Source: Arthrobacter oryzae (GTDB lineage Bacteria > Actinomycetota > Actinomycetes > Actinomycetales > Micrococcaceae). Taken from it: 64,000 nt of DNA. Below the pieces are notes generated by a model. The model was not told the DNA's origin. It saw only the letters and a program-made list of their open reading frames with translations, and did no database searches. The stretch lies in assembly GCF_003634095.1 (NCBI RefSeq), contig NZ_RBIR01000002.1, positions 620,001 through 684,000 on the forward strand, in the 5' to 3' direction. Every line of letters starts with the position of its first letter. Within the stretch, counting starts at the first letter, position 1. Positions 53,392 to 61,946 of this stretch are shown here, in pieces. A program made the translations under genes and the position numbers.

Positions 53392-53479
53392 GGTCACCGG
53401 CCGTCACGGGAGGGACCCTTTCCCAGACCCCGGCGGGTCACCGGCCGTCACGGGAGGGACCCTTTCCCAGACCCCGGCG
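53392..53479. repeat. Perfect 44-bp tandem duplication at the tadG-like 3' end
   Basis: Units 53392-53435 and 53436-53479 are identical. The second unit covers the last codons and stop of the minus-strand TadE/G-like gene (reading PPPGSGKGSLP), and the first lies just beyond it. It separates the convergent helicase and secretion genes and can form GGGA/TCCC stems. Confidence 0.85.
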
Positions 53480-53885
53480 GCGGTCCGGCCCGGGCCAGCC
53501 CGGTGGCCGTGCCGAGCACCGGTCCGGCGCTGAGCTGCGTGCGGACCTGAACTGTCGCGTCCGGGCCCTCAATACAGGCGACCAGTGTGGCGTTGTTCTG
53601 CAGGGCGACCTGCCGGGCCACGGTACAGGGCTCGCCGGGGGTGATTCCCCGGGCGGCGTCCGCGGCAGCGAGTGCCGCGAGGTCGGCGGCCGCCGCAGCC
53701 TTGGACGCCGCAACGGCCGACTGGGCGAGTAGCAGCAGCAACACCGTCGCCATGATGACGAGGAGCCCGAGACCCAGGGCCAGGACCGTTCCGGAGCCAC
53801 GCTCCCGAGGCCGCCGGCGGCAGGGGTCACGGGGAACGTGCGGATACCGGGGCGACGCGTGGTTCCGGACAGCAACCGAAGTCAT
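53448..53885 (-). CDS. Flp pilus-assembly TadE/G-like protein
   Basis: A 145-residue protein: short basic N-terminus (RRRPRERGSG), one membrane helix (TVLALGLGLLVIMATVLLLL) and an exported domain with two Cys (GEPCTVA and VACIEG). This is the second TadE-like minor pilin of the helicase/secretion neighbourhood. Start ATG overlaps the preceding tadE stop (ATGA). C-terminal end lies in a duplicated 44-bp sequence. Confidence 0.87.
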   Translation of the reverse strand: MTSVAVRNHASPRYPHVPRDPCRRRPRERGSGTVLALGLGLLVIMATVLLLLLAQSAVAASKAAAAADLAALAAADAARGITPGEPCTVARQVALQNNATLVACIEGPDATVQVRTQLSAGPVLGTATGLARAGPPPGSGKGSLP

Positions 53886-54337
53886 GCGGGCTGCCGCGAA
53901 GCACCGGCGGCGCCCTCTGACCGCGGCTGGGCCGCCCCGGCGGCCTCCGATCGGACCCAAGCACTGGCGCTGAGGGTCCACGGAATGAGCGCCCCGACCG
54001 CCCCGGGGACGCGGCCGGAAACCGTGACCCTGAGCCAGGCGCCGTCGAGGGCCACCTCCGACCCTGCCGTTTCGCCGGCGAGCCGGCGGACGATGCCGCC
54101 GACTTCGCCAGCCGGGGCGCCCCTCGCCAGCGCACGGGCACCGCCCCGGGCCGCCTCTTCGACGCGGAGCTGCGTCACGCCGGCTGCCGAGCCCGCGAGC
54201 AGAAGGGCGAGCAGGAGGACGACGGCGGGCAGCGCCACGGCAAACTCCGCAGTGACGGCACCGCGGCAGTCCGGGGCAGGCGCCGGATCCGGCCGAGCGC
54301 TGCCGCCACCACCCCTGCCGAGCCAGTCCGCCTTCAT
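53882..54337 (-). CDS. tadE: TadE family minor pilin-like protein
   Basis: A 151-residue protein with a Gly-rich N-terminus, the conserved DCRGAVTAEFAVALPAVVLLL segment (prepilin-like, Glu at position 5 of the hydrophobic stretch, here split in description as GAVTAEFAVALP) and an outward domain with Ala/Gly/Arg composition. Its start overlaps the DUF4244 pilin stop and its stop overlaps the next gene, both as ATGA. Confidence 0.87.
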   Translation of the reverse strand: MKADWLGRGGGGSARPDPAPAPDCRGAVTAEFAVALPAVVLLLALLLAGSAAGVTQLRVEEAARGGARALARGAPAGEVGGIVRRLAGETAGSEVALDGAWLRVTVSGRVPGAVGALIPWTLSASAWVRSEAAGAAQPRSEGAAGASRQPA

Positions 54338-54618
54338 GGCAGCGTCAGCGCAGTCCGGATGAGGTTCAGGAGGAAACCTCGGACCTCATCGCTGCGCATG
54401 ATGAACACGAGGATCCCGGCGAACCCCACGGCGGCGAGAGTTGCGATGGCATACTCGGCGGTCGCCATTCCCGCCTGCGCCGAGGGCGGCCTCCTCCGCC
54501 CGTGGGGCTGAACCGGAACAACCGAGCTGGCGCCCGGGTAAATCTCGTACACCTTGGCAACGCCGTCCTCCCCGGCGTCGATGCGATTCGCAGCGGGAGT
54601 GTCCTGATTGATTGACAT
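54334..54618 (-). CDS. DUF4244 Flp-type pilin
   Basis: A 94-residue pilin: a charged leader region and the Flp-like helix GMATAEYAIATLAAVGFAGI, with Glu at position 5 after the predicted Gly-Met cleavage site, then a short C-terminus. It is the likely major structural subunit of the apparatus. ATG at 54618 with GAAGGAAAGC before it; a 291-bp region separates it from the tadC-like gene. Confidence 0.9.
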   Translation of the reverse strand: MSINQDTPAANRIDAGEDGVAKVYEIYPGASSVVPVQPHGRRRPPSAQAGMATAEYAIATLAAVGFAGILVFIMRSDEVRGFLLNLIRTALTLP

Positions 54619-54909
54619 CTGCTTTCCTTCCACGGGACGCCGGCAGGATTGCCGGCTGATCCGACTCTCCCGGCTTCGGGGTTGCGCGGTAAGCCCTGAA
54701 GTCCGCCAAGTGGAAAACTTCGGCGTCACCATAGCCACGGCGTGCTGTGGGGGAGAACTCACCGGCTGCCGCTCTGCAGAACAACGAACGACCACTGAAC
54801 GACCAGCGACCCAACTACTGCCCGACAGCCGACCGTCAACGGGCGCCGCCGGGCAGGCTGGACCCCGCCCCCCCGGCGTTGGCCCGCGACGCTGCCGGGA
54901 CGGCCCGCA
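54619..54909. promoter_or_regulatory. Intergenic region ahead of the pilin gene
   Basis: The only long gap in the Tad-like operon, so it probably carries a second promoter giving higher pilin output. It holds near-direct repeats AACGACCA/AACGACCAG (54785-54811 region). No gene is supported. Confidence 0.45.
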
Positions 54910-55512
54910 TTAGTGCGGGAGCAGCCCCAGGAGCACGGGGACGACGCCGAGGCATACAAACGCCGGCAGGGAGCACAGGCCCAGGGGCACTACGAGCTTC
55001 ACGCCGAGGGCCGCCGCGCCCTGCTCGGCGGCCCTGTTCCGTTCGCGGCGAAGGCGGGCCGCCTGGGCGTAGAGGAGAGCCGCGGAAGGGGCGCCCGTAA
55101 GCGCCGCAAAGGCCAGGGCGTCGCGCAGGGCAAGAAGCTGGGACGACTGGGCCCCTGAACTGCGCCATGCCGTGTCCCAATCCGCGCCGATGGCGAGGGC
55201 TGACACAACCGGCCGAAGCTGGCGCTCGAGTTCCGGTGGCACCAGCGCGGCGATGAGCTCCAGGGAACGGCCAAGCCCGGCTCCGGCATCCAGCATGGCG
55301 CCGACCAGTTCCAGCATCATGGCGGTGTCCCGCAAACCCGGGAAGCCTTCACGCCCGTGCCCGCCGACGTAGGGATCACCGCGGGTCCCGTCGGCGGGAG
55401 CCTGAACCTGGCGCCGGAGCCGTCGGCGCCCACGGCCCGGGTGTGCCAGGATCACAACGGCAGCACTGGCAAGGCTCACTGCCACGAGGGCACCGGCGAG
55501 TCCCGGCCTCAT
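54910..55512 (-). CDS. tadC: Type II secretion system F / TadC-like membrane protein
   Basis: A 200-residue membrane protein with an N-terminal helix, the GspF-type cytosolic helical domain (LELVGAMLDAGAGLGRSLELIA, RLRRERNRAAE) and a C-terminal helix pair (VPLGLCSLPAFVCLGVVPVLLG). It is the second inner-membrane platform protein, half the size of classical GspF, as usual for TadB/TadC pairs. Confidence 0.86.
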   Translation of the reverse strand: MRPGLAGALVAVSLASAAVVILAHPGRGRRRLRRQVQAPADGTRGDPYVGGHGREGFPGLRDTAMMLELVGAMLDAGAGLGRSLELIAALVPPELERQLRPVVSALAIGADWDTAWRSSGAQSSQLLALRDALAFAALTGAPSAALLYAQAARLRRERNRAAEQGAAALGVKLVVPLGLCSLPAFVCLGVVPVLLGLLPH

Positions 55513-55528
55513 GGCGGCGGTCGGGGAA

Positions 55529-56446
55529 TCATGTCGGATCTCCCGCCGCGGCCCTGACGAGCCCCGAGGACCACAACCGACCGGCGGCGGTCAGGGCTGC
55601 ACCGGCGGCCAACGCCGCGAGACCCCACGGGTTCTGCACGAGTGTCGCTGCCGGATCCACGCCGAGCAGCAAGCCAAGGCCCAGCCCCGACAGGGGCAGC
55701 CACGTCAGCAGGCGCACGGTGGCCCGCGGGCCCGCCAACGCGGTCTGCCGGGCGGCCTCGGCGTCATCCTCGGTCTCCAGATGCGCTGCAAAGCGGGTCA
55801 GCACGTCGGCCAGCGGGCACCCGCTGGCCTCGGCGGTGTCGAAGCATGCGCCGAGCTCGCCCCACACCCGCCGGTCGCGGCCGAGACGGACACGCCCCGC
55901 CGCCTTGGCGGCTGTTCCGTCGCTGCCACCGCCGGCGGCTTCCCCGGAGACCTCGCGGCGGATGGCCTCGGCCACGGAGGACCCCCGCAGGGCGGCCCCG
56001 CGTGCGGCCGCGAGGATCCTGAGCGATCCGGGGTCCAGCACCGGTCCGGAGACCTCACCGGTCCCGTCGCGGTCACGTCCGTGGGCCGCGCGGTTGACCG
56101 CAGACCCCTCCCGGCGTGCAGCCCCGCCGTACAAAATCCACAATTCGTCCCACAGCCGGGCTGGGCTGCGCCCTCCTTTCAGGAGTGCGGCCAGTTGCTG
56201 GACCACCACGGTCATCGGGACGGCCTCCGAGGGTCCCCCGCCAAACCAGCGGCCCGCGCCGGGGAAGGCCTCCCGGACAGCCCGCAGCGGCCGGGGTCGC
56301 CGTTCCTCGCCGGCCGCGGAGCTCCGCAGGCTCGCCCCCGTCAGTGCCCTCCGGGCCCGGCGGGCCGCGGCGCCCGGGGCGGCAAGTGCCAGCCACAAGG
56401 CCGGGACCAGAACCAGCCCAAGGACGACGACCAGGGGCCCGGTCAT
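55529..56446 (-). CDS. tadB: TadB-like inner-membrane platform protein
   Basis: A 305-residue protein with two N-terminal helices (PLVVVLGLVLVPALWLALAA), a cytosolic T2SSF domain (VVVQQLAALLKGGRSPARLW, and DVLTRFAAHLETEDDAEAARQTALAGPRAT, cited only in parts here) and two final helices. ATG at 56446 overlaps the tadA stop by one base. Partner of TadC and the TadA ATPase. Confidence 0.86.
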   Translation of the reverse strand: MTGPLVVVLGLVLVPALWLALAAPGAAARRARRALTGASLRSSAAGEERRPRPLRAVREAFPGAGRWFGGGPSEAVPMTVVVQQLAALLKGGRSPARLWDELWILYGGAARREGSAVNRAAHGRDRDGTGEVSGPVLDPGSLRILAAARGAALRGSSVAEAIRREVSGEAAGGGSDGTAAKAAGRVRLGRDRRVWGELGACFDTAEASGCPLADVLTRFAAHLETEDDAEAARQTALAGPRATVRLLTWLPLSGLGLGLLLGVDPAATLVQNPWGLAALAAGAALTAAGRLWSSGLVRAAAGDPT

Positions 56447-57783
56447 CACGGGGTCGACGGCAGCGGCGTTTCGCCGCCGCACTCCGCCAGGTGCGCCGCT
56501 GCCCGGGCCAGATGCGGCGCGGAGCCGGTTGCTGAGGCCATCCCGGGATCCAGCCCGAGCCGGCCCGCCAACTGCGGCCACGCCGGCCCGAAGGACACAT
56601 GGCCCCTCAGCAGTTCCAGGGCGGCGGTGACAGCCAGCCCGGACTCCTGTGCTTCCAGAACAGCGATGCTTGCGACCTGGCGTCCCGTCGCGGTCCGTTC
56701 GACGTGGACCACGGCGTCGATGGCACTCGCCACCTGCAGGCGCACGGCGTCCTGGCCCATGCCGGCGAGCGCACCGAGCGCCGCGAGCCGGGCGGGAACG
56801 GCCGCCGCCGCATTCGCGTGGATGGTCCCGCCGCCTCCGGCATGTCCGGTATTCATGGCGGAAAGCAGTTCCCGGACCTCCGCGCCGCGGCATTCGCCCA
56901 CCACCAGACGGTCCGGCCGCATCCTGAGTGCCTGCCGGACCAGCTCGCCCAAGTCCACGGCACCGCCGCCCTCCAAGTTCCCGTGCCGGGACTCGAGCGA
57001 GACGACGTGCGGGTGGACGGGATTCAGTTCCGCGGCATCCTCAATCAGGACGAGCCGTTCCCGGGGATGGCACAACCCCAGCAACGTGGCCAGCAATGTG
57101 GTTTTCCCCGAGCCGGTGGCCCCGCTAATGAGAAAGCTCAGCCTGGCCGCCACCATGCGCTCGAGGACAGCCTGGACCAGGGCACCGAGCGCTCCCGGTC
57201 CGAACATGCCGTCCCGCCTGAGCTCGGGCATGGAGAAGACCGTGGCCCGGCGGATTCGGACGCTCAAGAGAGTTCCCGCGGTGGAAATCGGCGGCAGCAC
57301 CGCGTGCACCCTGAAGCCGCCGTCCAGCCTGACGTCGACGCAGGGCGAGCCGTCATCCAGGCGGCGGCCGCCGGCTGCCACTAGCCTCGCGGCAAGGGCA
57401 CGGATCTGCTGCTCCCCGGAAAACACGACCGGGGCCCGTTCCAGCCCGTCGCCGCGGTCCAGCCAGACCGAGTCCGGTCCGTTGACGAAAATATCCGTCA
57501 CGGCCGCATCCCGGGTCAGCGGTTGCAGGAGCCCCAGTCCGTTCAGTTCGGCGCTGATGCCCTCCACCGCGGCCAGCGCGCCGGCCGTGCCGAGCAGCCG
57601 TCCGCTCGCCTGGACCGCCGCGGCGACCCGCGACGGGGTTACCGGAGCGGCATCGGCCATGACCGACGCGCGCACGGATTCGAGCAGCTTTTCGTCGAAA
57701 AATCCCGGCGGGCGGACGCGCGCCCGCGCGCGGCGGAAGGCCTGATCCGGTTCAGCAGGTTCCGCAGCCGAATGGGCGCTCAT
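56446..57783 (-). CDS. tadA: TadA/CpaF-family secretion ATPase
   Basis: A 445-residue type II/IV secretion ATPase powering pilus assembly. Walker A is SGATGSGKTT (Lys227), the Asp box and Walker B lie in RMRPDRLVVGECRGAE, and the His box in GGGGTIHAN. The N-terminal domain includes VTDIFVNGPDSVWLDRG. Its ATG overlaps the upstream CpaE-like stop (TGATG). Corresponds to the helicase/secretion neighbourhood ATPase of actinobacteria. Confidence 0.94.
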   Translation of the reverse strand: MSAHSAAEPAEPDQAFRRARARVRPPGFFDEKLLESVRASVMADAAPVTPSRVAAAVQASGRLLGTAGALAAVEGISAELNGLGLLQPLTRDAAVTDIFVNGPDSVWLDRGDGLERAPVVFSGEQQIRALAARLVAAGGRRLDDGSPCVDVRLDGGFRVHAVLPPISTAGTLLSVRIRRATVFSMPELRRDGMFGPGALGALVQAVLERMVAARLSFLISGATGSGKTTLLATLLGLCHPRERLVLIEDAAELNPVHPHVVSLESRHGNLEGGGAVDLGELVRQALRMRPDRLVVGECRGAEVRELLSAMNTGHAGGGGTIHANAAAAVPARLAALGALAGMGQDAVRLQVASAIDAVVHVERTATGRQVASIAVLEAQESGLAVTAALELLRGHVSFGPAWPQLAGRLGLDPGMASATGSAPHLARAAAHLAECGGETPLPSTP

Positions 57784-58889
57784 CAGCTCTCACCCCGGTC
57801 CGGATCAAGGAGTGCCGCGACGAAACGGCGGACAGCGCGCTGCCGCCCCGATTCCAGAAGACGGCCGAGTTCCGTTGCCGCGGCCAGACCCTTGATTTCC
57901 GGCATGATCCCCTGAAGGGGCAGGCCCACTGATTCGGCGATCAGAGGCGCGTCCAGGGCACCGCCGGGACTTTCCCGGACCACCAGCAGCGTCTCCACCG
58001 GAGGAAGCTCCTGCAATAGCTTGGCCGTGGCGACGGCGGCCCGCAGCCGGGCCGGCGCCACGACCACGATCCGGTCGCATTCCCAGGCGAAAGCCCGGAA
58101 CGCCTCCCGTCCCCGGCCGATGTCCAGCACGACCAGCTCGCAGCCGCGACGGGCGGCGTCGAGAACCCCGGCCACCGTCGCGGCCTCCACGCCGGCTGCG
58201 CCGTCCCGGGTGCCGGGCCACGACAGGAAGGAGAACCCGCCGGCCGTCGGCAGGGCGTGGTCCAACTGGGCGGGGTCGATGGTTCCGCTCGCGCCGGCAA
58301 GATCCGGCCAGCGGAGCCCGGGGGCGGCCTCGGCGGCCAACGCCAGTTCCAAGCCCCCGCCCCAGGGGTCGCCGTCAATGAGGAGCACCCGGACGCCAAG
58401 CCCGGCGGCGGCCTGCGCGATCCAGACGGCGGTTGTCGTGGCACCGGCCCCTCCGCAGCCGCCGGTAACCCCGACAACGAGCCCGCCGGCTTCCGGCGCG
58501 CGCGACCGGCTCAGGTATTCGGCCAGCCAGGCGGCGGCGTCGGGCAGCACCGCGACACGTTCGGCCCCGATGGCGGCGGCCAGTTGCCACAACCCGTCCC
58601 CGTCACCTTTGAGCCCGACCAGCACGGCCGGCGCCCTCCCCCGCAGCGGCAGCTCGCGGATGTCGCTGCCCACCAGCACGGCGGCCGCGGCATCCCAGAA
58701 CGGCGCGGCAGCCGCCACATCGTGCACCGTCCGCAGCTGGCCCCCGGCCGCCGCGACGATGCGCTCCACCTCATTGCGCAGCACATCGACCCGGGTGACG
58801 AGCAACGTCTGGTTGGACTCCCCGGGAATCCAGGGTCCCGTCGCCCGCGCCGGCGGCAGGCCTGGATCTGGTTGTTGATGCCTGTTCAT
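57783..58889 (-). CDS. CpaE/Ssd-like septum-site or pilus-positioning protein
   Basis: A 368-residue ParA/MinD-superfamily protein. The receiver-like N-terminal domain (residues 25-130) is followed by a P-loop fold at 138-160 in which the usual GKT is replaced: GGCGGAGATTT (residues 143-153) lacks both the signature and the catalytic Lys. Later segments (LLIDGDPWGGG, VVLDIGRG, IVVVAP) keep the fold. Mycobacterial Ssd, its likely counterpart, affects septum placement. First gene of the Tad-like operon. Confidence 0.87.
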   Translation of the reverse strand: MNRHQQPDPGLPPARATGPWIPGESNQTLLVTRVDVLRNEVERIVAAAGGQLRTVHDVAAAAPFWDAAAAVLVGSDIRELPLRGRAPAVLVGLKGDGDGLWQLAAAIGAERVAVLPDAAAWLAEYLSRSRAPEAGGLVVGVTGGCGGAGATTTAVWIAQAAAGLGVRVLLIDGDPWGGGLELALAAEAAPGLRWPDLAGASGTIDPAQLDHALPTAGGFSFLSWPGTRDGAAGVEAATVAGVLDAARRGCELVVLDIGRGREAFRAFAWECDRIVVVAPARLRAAVATAKLLQELPPVETLLVVRESPGGALDAPLIAESVGLPLQGIMPEIKGLAAATELGRLLESGRQRAVRRFVAALLDPDRGES

Positions 58890-59024
58890 GGTCTCACTGT
58901 GCCCGCGCCGGAAGCGCGGCGTAACCGCCGTCGTCGGCTATGTGGACAAGGCGGACAAGATGACGGCGGCCGCCGCCGTCCGAGGCGCACGGACCACTCC
59001 CCGGAGCAGGGCAGAATTGATCCT

Positions 59025-60752
59025 ATGTACCTGCTGCTCGCCGCCCATGCCGACGGCGCGGCCCTCCAGGAAATCACCGCGGAAGGCGTCCCCGAACCGT
59101 CCAATCCGGAACCGCGCGTTGTCAGCGCCGGCGACCTGGCCGGCGTCGTGCGCGGGATTGAGGGGCGGCACCCGCGCTGGATCTGGCACCGCACGCAGGA
59201 CTGGTACCCCGCGCTGCTGCGCGCCGGGGTGGAGCTCGAGCGCTGCTACGACCTCACGCTGTGCGGCGCGATCCTGGCCCACTCGGAATTTACTGCCCAC
59301 ACCGGCTATGCGCAGGCGGCGGAGAAGCTGACGCAGGATGACGAGCTGAACCAGCCGCCGCGGGCGCTGCAGCCTCCTCCCCCGCCGCCGGAACAGGGCG
59401 CCCTCTTCGACGCCCCGGCGCCCGGCCGGCGGCCCGGCCAATCGCTGGAGGCTCTCCGCGCCGAGTATGCGGCCCAGCAGGAGTCGCTGGGCCAGGCGGG
59501 AACGGACTCCGGCGCGGCGGGCGCCGACGCCACCCGCCGGCAGCGGCTCCAGCTGCTGCTGGCGGCGGAATCCGCCGGAGCCATGATCGCCGCCGAGATG
59601 CAGCACACCGGCGTCCCCTGGCGTGCGGAACTGCATGAGCAGATTCTCGCCGAACAGCTGGGACCCCGGCCGGCTCCAGGCCAGCGGCCGGCCAAACTCG
59701 AATCGCTCACGGCCGAATTACGGCGGCTGCTGCAGTCGCCGGCGCTGAACCCGGACTCGCCCCAGGAGCTTATGCGCGCCCTGCACCGCAACGGCATCGA
59801 GGTCAAGACCACCCGTCAATGGGAGCTGAAGGAATCCAGCCATCCCGCGATCGTGCCGTTGCTGACGTACAAGAAGCTGTCCCGCCTGCACGCGGCCAAT
59901 GGCTGGACGTGGCTGGATACGTGGGTCAGCAACGGCAGGTTCCAGCCCGAATACGTGGTTGGCGGCGTGGTTTCCGGGCGATGGGCGTCGCGGGGCGGCG
60001 GGGCGCTGCAAATCCCGCGCCAGGTCCGCGGGGCCGTGCACGCTGATCCCGGCCACAAACTGATCGTTGCCGATGCCTCGCAGCTGGAACCGCGGGTGCT
60101 GGTGGCGCTCGCGCAGGATTCCAAAATGGCCGAGGCGGCCCGGGACAAGGACCTCTACGCCGGCATCGCCGCGCAGGGCTTCGGCGGCGACCGGGCAAAG
60201 GCGAAGGTGGCCCTCCTGGGCGCCATCTACGGTGCCACCACCGGCGAGTCCGGGCGGCTGATGCCCCAGCTCGCCCGCACCTATCCCCGGGCGGTGGGCT
60301 TCGTGGAGCAGGCGGCCCGCGACGGCGAAGCCGGCCGGACAGTCACGTCGCGCTTGGGCCGGAGCAGCCCGCCGCCGTCGGAGCGCTGGCTGCAGAGCCA
60401 GCAGTCCAGCACCGCGGAAGAGCAGCGCCGGGCAGACTCGATCGCCCGCTCGCGCGGCCGCTTCACGCGCAACTTCGTGGTGCAGGGTTCGGCCGCCGAC
60501 TGGGCGGCGTGCTGGCTGGCCGAACTGCGACGCCGGCTGCGCGCCATGCGGTCAGCCGGCACCGCCGCGGGCCAGCTCGTGTTCTTCCTGCACGACGAAG
60601 TAATGGTGCAGTGCCCCGAAGACGACGTCGCGGACTGCATCCGGGCCATCGAAGACTCCGCAGCCGCGGCCAAAGAACTGCTGTTCGGCCGCATTCCAGT
60701 GGAATTCCCGGTCAGTGTGGCCGTTGTGGACTCCTACGACAACGCCAAATGA
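59025..60752 (+). CDS. Family A (Pol I-like) DNA polymerase with degenerate 3'-5' exonuclease domain
   Basis: A 575-residue protein. The polymerase part has motif A with metal Asp350 in VADASQLEPR (the usual DYSQIELR with Tyr replaced by Ala), the O-helix motif B with the Arg/Lys and IYGAT, and motif C HDEV (His523-Asp524-Glu525). The N-terminal 190 residues resemble a DnaQ-type exonuclease that lacks a full DEDD set. It is the bifunctional exonuclease/polymerase family of actinobacteria, separate from housekeeping polA. ATG at 59025. Confidence 0.9.
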   Translation: MYLLLAAHADGAALQEITAEGVPEPSNPEPRVVSAGDLAGVVRGIEGRHPRWIWHRTQDWYPALLRAGVELERCYDLTLCGAILAHSEFTAHTGYAQAAEKLTQDDELNQPPRALQPPPPPPEQGALFDAPAPGRRPGQSLEALRAEYAAQQESLGQAGTDSGAAGADATRRQRLQLLLAAESAGAMIAAEMQHTGVPWRAELHEQILAEQLGPRPAPGQRPAKLESLTAELRRLLQSPALNPDSPQELMRALHRNGIEVKTTRQWELKESSHPAIVPLLTYKKLSRLHAANGWTWLDTWVSNGRFQPEYVVGGVVSGRWASRGGGALQIPRQVRGAVHADPGHKLIVADASQLEPRVLVALAQDSKMAEAARDKDLYAGIAAQGFGGDRAKAKVALLGAIYGATTGESGRLMPQLARTYPRAVGFVEQAARDGEAGRTVTSRLGRSSPPPSERWLQSQQSSTAEEQRRADSIARSRGRFTRNFVVQGSAADWAACWLAELRRRLRAMRSAGTAAGQLVFFLHDEVMVQCPEDDVADCIRAIEDSAAAAKELLFGRIPVEFPVSVAVVDSYDNAK

Positions 60753-60894
60753 GTCGACGCGGTCACCGTCTGTAACGTACCCGTTGGTAGCTTTGTGTGG
60801 TCTCCGTCACCGGGCTAGGCTCGAAAATGGCCGGCTAATTTCCCGTACTCCGCCGGCCATTGCAAAGACGCAAGTACATTGGGGAGGCAGCGGT

Positions 60895-61173
60895 TTGGCT
60901 GGCATTTTTGAGATTGCACAAGCAGGCGACAAAGCTTATTACTTCAGGCTGACAGCGGCGGACGGCACGGTTGTGGCCGTGTCACCGCTGTTCAGCTCCA
61001 TCAAAAGCGCGGCGGCGGGCATCACCGCCGTCCGCGAAAACGCCGCCACCGGCCTGGTGGTGGACCGTTCCGAAACACACAGCATACGGGCCGCCACCAT
61101 CAGGCCCGGAGGGCGGGCAATAGCGCCGACGCTGGCCAGCAGGCGCACGGGCAGCGTCGCGGTATCCCGCTAG
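60895..61173 (+). CDS. YegP-like DUF1508 family protein
   Basis: A 92-residue protein with the DUF1508 repeat pattern: GIFEIAQAGDKAYYFRLTAADG, here in pieces, then a FSSIKSAAAGITAVRENA segment. These small proteins are of unknown, possibly stress-linked function. The only good start is TTG at 60895, which has GGGAGG 7 nt upstream; longer frames to 60715 lack a ribosome site. Confidence 0.8.
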   Translation: MAGIFEIAQAGDKAYYFRLTAADGTVVAVSPLFSSIKSAAAGITAVRENAATGLVVDRSETHSIRAATIRPGGRAIAPTLASRRTGSVAVSR

Positions 61174-61265
61174 CGGCGCCCAGCTTACGGCGCCCAGCTG
61201 GCGGGAGGCCCGACGGCGCGGGCCCTGATACTCAACTCGCGCGGCTGACCTTAGATGGGCTCACC

Positions 61266-61946
61266 TTAGACATCGATCCCATACAGCCGTGCGCGGTCCC
61301 AGGCGACCGCCCAGCCCAGCTGTTCAAAAAGCTGGTTCAGGATCATCCCGGTAAACCCCCACACCACCACGCCGTTGACGGTGAATGCGGGGCTCTGGAA
61401 TGTCTGGCCGGCCCGGCTGACCGTAGCCATGACCCGGTTGTCGGGGTCCAGCAGATCACGGACCGGAACACGAAAAACCTGCGCAGATTCGCCGTAATCC
61501 ACGACCCGGACCGGGGACTGGGAGGCCCACCAGGCCAGGACCGGAGTGACGAGGAAATTGCCCCGGGGCAGCGCCAGTTCAGGCATGGCCCCGAGCACTT
61601 CCACGCCGGTGGGGTTCAGGCCGGTCTCCTCTTCCGCCTCGCGGAGGGCCGCGGCGACCACGGATTCACCCGGGTCGATGCCGCCGCCGGGAAAAGCCAC
61701 CTGCCCGGGATGGTCATCCAGCGTCTGTGCCCGCTGCAGCAGCAGGACGTCCAGGTCGGCCGGCGCCAGCAACTTCTCGGACACCGCCGGGACGTTGTCC
61801 AGTGCGCCGAACAGCATGAGTACCGCGGCCCTGCGGACGCGTTCACCGGGTTCGACGGCGAGTTCCCGCCAGCGCGGATCCGGGGGCGGCGCCGTCCCCG
61901 CCTCCACCGCGGCGACCAGATCGATCAGCTCCTGGCGTGCGGTCAC
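61266..61946 (-). CDS. CoA pyrophosphatase-like Nudix hydrolase
   Basis: A 226-residue Nudix protein. The Nudix box is complete as [24 protein letters not shown] (written here without a break of more than its core: GGGIDPGES then REAEEETG), and the upstream [21 protein letters not shown] matches the UPF0035 motif of CoA diphosphatases. GTG start at 61946 overlaps the nth stop by 4 bp. In actinobacteria this gene commonly follows nth, as here. Confidence 0.93.
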   Translation of the reverse strand: MTARQELIDLVAAVEAGTAPPPDPRWRELAVEPGERVRRAAVLMLFGALDNVPAVSEKLLAPADLDVLLLQRAQTLDDHPGQVAFPGGGIDPGESVVAAALREAEEETGLNPTGVEVLGAMPELALPRGNFLVTPVLAWWASQSPVRVVDYGESAQVFRVPVRDLLDPDNRVMATVSRAGQTFQSPAFTVNGVVVWGFTGMILNQLFEQLGWAVAWDRARLYGIDV

